64,000 nucleotides of DNA from contig NZ_CP018221.1 in the NCBI RefSeq assembly GCF_001890385.1, positions 1,351,501-1,415,500 of the forward strand, given 5' to 3'. The translations under genes and the position numbers were made by a program. Within the stretch, counting starts at the first letter, position 1. Each line of letters starts with the position of its first letter. Origin of the DNA: Tardibacter chloracetimidivorans (GTDB taxonomy: Bacteria > Pseudomonadota > Alphaproteobacteria > Sphingomonadales > Sphingomonadaceae). Shown in pieces: positions 60,814 through 64,000 of this stretch. Below the pieces are notes generated by a model. The model had not been told where the DNA came from, ran no database searches, and was given only the letters and a program-made list of their open reading frames with translations.

Positions 60814-63513
60814 TCAGCCGAGGCGGTTCAGCGCCGCCCTCAGCCGCTCCGCCTCAGCCGAGCGCGCGGCATGGTCCTCGCGCGCCTGCGCGACGGCCTC
60901 CGGCTTCGCCTTTTCGACGAACGCCGGGTTGCTGAGGCGGCCAGCCAGCGAATCCCGCTCCTTCTCCGCCGTGGCGACCGCCTTCTGGAGCCGGGCCTTT
61001 TCGGCGGCGAGATCGATCACGCCTTCCAGTGGAAGCACAAAGGTCGCCTCATCGACGATGACCTGTGCCGCGCCACCGGACGGGGCGGCATCGTGGCCGA
61101 CGCTCTCGATACGGGCGAGCCGCTTCAGCGCCGCATCGTGGCGGGACAAGCGCACGGCGGTAACGTCGCCTGCATCGCGGACGTGAAGCGCGAGGCGCGC
61201 GCCCGGCGGGACGTTCAACTCCGACCGCGCCGCACGGATTTCAGACACCAGCCGGACCAGCCAGTCAATCTCGGGTCCGGCCTCCGGATCAAGTGCCCGC
61301 GCGTCGGCCATCGGCCAATGGGCGAGGATGAGATCGTTCGCACGCGGACTCATCGCGTGCCAAAGTTCCTCGGTGATGAACGGCATGAACGGGTGCAGCA
61401 TCACAAGAATCTGGTCCAGCACCCAGCCCGCAACGGTGCGGGTTTCCTCATCGATCTGGCCCTTGATCAGTTCCAGATACCAGTCGCAGAAGGTCGCCCA
61501 GACGAAATGGTAGATGGTGTTGGCGCTTTCGTCGAAGCGGAACTCCGCCATGGCGAGGTCCAGCGCCTGCACCGTCTTCACCGTCTCGCCGATGATCCAG
61601 CGGTTGACCGGCAGCGTCGCGGCGGGCGGCTCCATATGGGCGCTGCCGCCGATGCCGTTGGACTGGCAGAATCGCGCCGCGTTCCACAGCTTGGTGGCGA
61701 AGTTGCGATAGCCCTCCACCCGCTTTTCGTTGAGCTTGATGTCGCGGCCCTGGCTTTCCATCGCCGCCAGCGTGAAGCGCACCGCGTCCGCGCCATATTT
61801 CTCGATCAGCTCCAGCGGATCGACGGTATTGCCCTTGGATTTGGACATCTTCTGGCCCTTGGCGTCGCGCACCAGGCCGTGGCAGTAGACCGTCTTGAAC
61901 GGCGCTTCGCCCATGAAGTGAATGCCCTGCATCATCATCCGGGCGACCCAGAAGAAGATGATGTCAAAGCCGGTGACCAGCACCGAATTGGGGTAATATC
62001 TTTCCAGAGGAGACCCGTTCATCCCGAGCGAAGTCGAGGGACGTGTCTCGACTGCGCTCGACACGAACGGCTCCTTTTCCGCTTCATCCGGCCAGCCAAG
62101 CGTGCCGAACGGCCAGAGCGCCGATGAGAACCACGTATCGAGCACGTCGGTGTCGCGCGTCAGCGTCGCATCGGGGCCAGCCTGCGCCCGCGCCTGCTCC
62201 TCATTCTCGGCGACGAAGACATTGCCGTCGCCGTCGTACCACGCCGGAATCTGGTGCCCCCACCAAAGCTGACGGCTGACGCACCAGGGCTGGATATTCT
62301 CCATCCAGTTGAAATAGGTCTTGGCCCAGGTTTCCGGCACAAAGCGGGTTTCGCCGCTGCGCACCGCCTCGATCGCCGGTTTCGCCAGCGTCGCCGCATC
62401 GACATACCATTGGTCGGTCAGCCAGGGCTCGATCACCACGCCGGAGCGATCGCCATAGGGCGTCTGGATGACGCGATCCTCGACCTGTTCCAGCAGGCCC
62501 AGCGCCTCCAGCCTTTCGACCACAAGCCTGCGTGCCTCGAAGCGGTCCAGGCCGAGCAGGTCATCGGGAATGCCGCCGCACTGTATCACCCGCGCCTCGG
62601 CATCCAGCATGTTGAGCATTTCGGCGGGCCTGAAACCGGCACGCTTGCCCACCTCGAAATCGTTGAAGTCATGCCCCGGGGTGATCTTCACCGCACCCGA
62701 GCCAAGCTCCGGATCGGCATGTTCATCGCCGACGATCGGCACCAGCCGGCCGGTGATCGGCAGCTTCACATTCTTGCCGATCCACGCCTTGTAGCGCGGG
62801 TCGTCCGGATGAACGGCCACCGCCATGTCCGCCAGCATCGTCTCGGGCCGGGTGGTCGCGACGACGATATGGCCGGAGCCTTCCTCCAACGGATAGCGGA
62901 CATGCCAGAAATGCCCCTGCACTTCCTTCGTCTCCACCTCCAGGTCCGAAATCGCGGTGCGGAACTTCGGGTCCCAGTTGACGAGGCGCTTGTCGCGATA
63001 GAGCAGGCCCTGGTTGTAAAGCTCGACGAACACCTTGATGACGGCGGCGGAAAAGCCCTCGTCCATCGTGAAGCGCTCGTTCGCCCAGTCGCACGACGCG
63101 CCCAGGCGGCGGAGCTGCCGGGTGATCTGGCCGCCCGATTGAGCCTTCCATTCCCAGACATGCTCGAGAAAGGCCTCGCGGCCCATCTCCGCGCGCTTCT
63201 GCCCCTGGCTTTCCAGCAGCCGCTCCACCACCATCTGCGTCGCGATACCCGCATGGTCTGTGCCGACGACCCAGAGCGCATCCTTGCCCTTCAGCCGCGC
63301 GTGGCGGATCAAAATGTCCTGCAACGTATTGTCGAGCGCATGGCCGATGTGGAGCGAGCCCGTCACATTGGGCGGCGGAATTACGATGGTGAAAGGCTCC
63401 GCATCGGGCCGTTCGGGCCGGAACGCGCCGGAGCTTTCCCAATGCGGATACCAGCGCGCCTCGATGGCGGCGGGGTTGAAGGTCTTGTCGAGCTGGCCAG
63501 TGGTGTCGGTCAT
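60814..63513 (-). CDS. valS: Valyl-tRNA synthetase
   Basis: An 899-residue class I synthetase that charges tRNA-Val. It has the HIGH motif SLHIGHA (about 53), the editing domain, KMSKSKGN (about 553), the anticodon domain ([26 protein letters not shown]) and the C-terminal coiled coil ([21 protein letters not shown]). ATG 63513 begins [20 protein letters not shown]. Residues about 482-500 are an insertion encoded by a palindromic repeat, in the catalytic domain shortly before [21 protein letters not shown]. Confidence 0.96.
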   Translation of the reverse strand: MTDTTGQLDKTFNPAAIEARWYPHWESSGAFRPERPDAEPFTIVIPPPNVTGSLHIGHALDNTLQDILIRHARLKGKDALWVVGTDHAGIATQMVVERLLESQGQKRAEMGREAFLEHVWEWKAQSGGQITRQLRRLGASCDWANERFTMDEGFSAAVIKVFVELYNQGLLYRDKRLVNWDPKFRTAISDLEVETKEVQGHFWHVRYPLEEGSGHIVVATTRPETMLADMAVAVHPDDPRYKAWIGKNVKLPITGRLVPIVGDEHADPELGSGAVKITPGHDFNDFEVGKRAGFRPAEMLNMLDAEARVIQCGGIPDDLLGLDRFEARRLVVERLEALGLLEQVEDRVIQTPYGDRSGVVIEPWLTDQWYVDAATLAKPAIEAVRSGETRFVPETWAKTYFNWMENIQPWCVSRQLWWGHQIPAWYDGDGNVFVAENEEQARAQAGPDATLTRDTDVLDTWFSSALWPFGTLGWPDEAEKEPFVSSAVETRPSTSLGMNGSPLERYYPNSVLVTGFDIIFFWVARMMMQGIHFMGEAPFKTVYCHGLVRDAKGQKMSKSKGNTVDPLELIEKYGADAVRFTLAAMESQGRDIKLNEKRVEGYRNFATKLWNAARFCQSNGIGGSAHMEPPAATLPVNRWIIGETVKTVQALDLAMAEFRFDESANTIYHFVWATFCDWYLELIKGQIDEETRTVAGWVLDQILVMLHPFMPFITEELWHAMSPRANDLILAHWPMADARALDPEAGPEIDWLVRLVSEIRAARSELNVPPGARLALHVRDAGDVTAVRLSRHDAALKRLARIESVGHDAAPSGGAAQVIVDEATFVLPLEGVIDLAAEKARLQKAVATAEKERDSLAGRLSNPAFVEKAKPEAVAQAREDHAARSAEAERLRAALNRLG
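62015..62070. repeat. Palindromic repeat inside valS
   Basis: CCGTTCATCCCGAGCGAAG (start 62015) and CTCGACTGCGCTCGACACG... ending CGAACGG at 62070 form an imperfect 24-base inverted repeat. It is translated in valS as [10 protein letters not shown] with flanks. I know CCCTCGACTTCGCTCGGGATGAACGG-type elements as intergenic repeats in sphingomonads. Confidence 0.78.
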
Positions 63514-63557
63514 GATGCCGCCGCTCTTAGCCGCACCTGTCCGTCGGGGAAAGCCGT

Positions 63558-64000
63558 TCAGTCGGTGCCGGCTTGCAGCGCCTCGATCAGGTCGCCCGGG
63601 GCGGAAGGATCGACGATAATGGTGCCGTCGTCCTGCTTTTCGCCAATACGCCGGGGCGCGGCGCCACTGTTGTCGAACATGTCCACGCGGTCGGCTTGGT
63701 CCAGAAACCATTGCAACTGCTCGAACGATCGCTTCCGCCGTCCAAACACCTTGTCTTCGGGCACGTCATGGCCGCCTTTTGCAACCCTTATGCGGATACG
63801 TTCCATCTGGAGTTCGGCGCTTTTCAGAACCACATAGACCAGCCGCACCGAAAAGCCGAGGTTGCGCGCCTTCTCCACCAGCTTACGGTATTTCGGCGTC
63901 GACAACACCGTCTCCACGCCCACGCTTCGCCGCACGCCGAGCGAGGCATGAAGCCATGCTTCTATTCGCTGGACTGCGGCCAAATTGGCGGCCTGCTGTT
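63558..64000 (-). CDS. Zeta toxin-like / AAA ATPase, C-terminal part (N-terminus outside window)
   Basis: The last 146 or so residues of a P-loop kinase-like protein. Conserved features are [56 protein letters not shown] and [15 protein letters not shown], the pattern of predicted ABC-type ATPase/zeta toxin family proteins. The Walker A region lies beyond position 64000. The frame stays open to the edge (QQAANLAAV). Such proteins are often chromosomal singletons, not proven toxins. It ends 44 bases before valS. Confidence 0.8.
   Translation of the reverse strand, partial: QQAANLAAVQRIEAWLHASLGVRRSVGVETVLSTPKYRKLVEKARNLGFSVRLVYVVLKSAELQMERIRIRVAKGGHDVPEDKVFGRRKRSFEQLQWFLDQADRVDMFDNSGAAPRRIGEKQDDGTIIVDPSAPGDLIEALQAGTD

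Noticed and set aside
1-64000. CRISPR arrays, tRNA genes, rRNA genes and IS elements
   Set aside because: I looked for direct-repeat arrays, cloverleaf signatures (GGTTCGAATCC-type loops) and transposase motifs and found none.

Overview
The window is GC-rich alphaproteobacterial chromosome, most likely from the order Sphingomonadales. This rests on gene content: a CDC48-type AAA ATPase, DUF1465, DUF2793, DUF4112, DUF6456, YdcH pairs, a cysteine-poor DksA and an RcGTA-like gene set. It also rests on the repeat CTTCGACAGGCTCAG, which I know as common in sphingomonad genomes. The species cannot be read from the sequence. I see no rRNA, tRNA, IS element or CRISPR array. Coding density is high, and only one intergenic stretch slightly exceeds 300 bases (13381-13686).

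Layout: 1-7.7 kb has peptidases (Xaa-Pro aminopeptidase, oligopeptidase B), a thioesterase, cspA-infA, and a divergent LD-carboxypeptidase and Mur ligase that look like peptidoglycan recycling. 7.7-15 kb has a hydrolase and PuuD-like membrane pair, a phospholipase D/cardiolipin synthase-like protein facing a PmtA-like methyltransferase, the CDC48 ATPase, a LysR regulator and a cyclophilin. 15-20 kb has two overlapping OppA-like lipoproteins without permeases and a lineage-specific inner-membrane protein. 20-24.3 kb is a metallohydrolase-nadA-nadC-RNase T2 operon, then lipB. 24.3-26.7 kb has small exported proteins and an OmpA porin.

26.9-36.7 kb is a decayed gene-transfer-agent/phage structural cluster. 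Small and large terminase are intact. The portal breaks after about 128 codons and runs directly into a tail protein, so the head, protease, tube and tape-measure genes are missing. The DUF2460 tail gene also carries a frameshift, while DUF2163, NlpC/P60, the gp15-like tail protein and DUF2793 are intact. An XRE regulator, DUF6456 and an RcdA-like protein (DUF1465) flank it. A sigma70-like promoter beside a 19-bp palindrome precedes the terminase genes.

36.8-45 kb has hsp20 behind a sigma32-type promoter and a ROSE-like RNA thermometer, two YdcH proteins, DksA, a PRC-like secreted protein, a CDF metal exporter, biotin synthase, YkvA, a dipeptide epimerase, an MscS channel and topoisomerase IB. 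At 45-46.3 kb an S24 (cI-like) repressor and a tiny Cro-like protein are divergent across a palindrome and a GTTC-N7-GTTC (alphaproteobacterial LexA-type) site. The repressor promoter predicts a leaderless mRNA.

46.6-52.8 kb is tamA-tamB. 53-58.5 kb is an alternative cytochrome c oxidase operon (subunits II, I, III, III, IV and cytochrome c) preceded by a small upstream ORF that contains a terminator hairpin. 58.6-64 kb has an EF-G paralogue, valS with a palindromic repeat translated inside its reading frame, and the end of a zeta-toxin-like ATPase that leaves the window.
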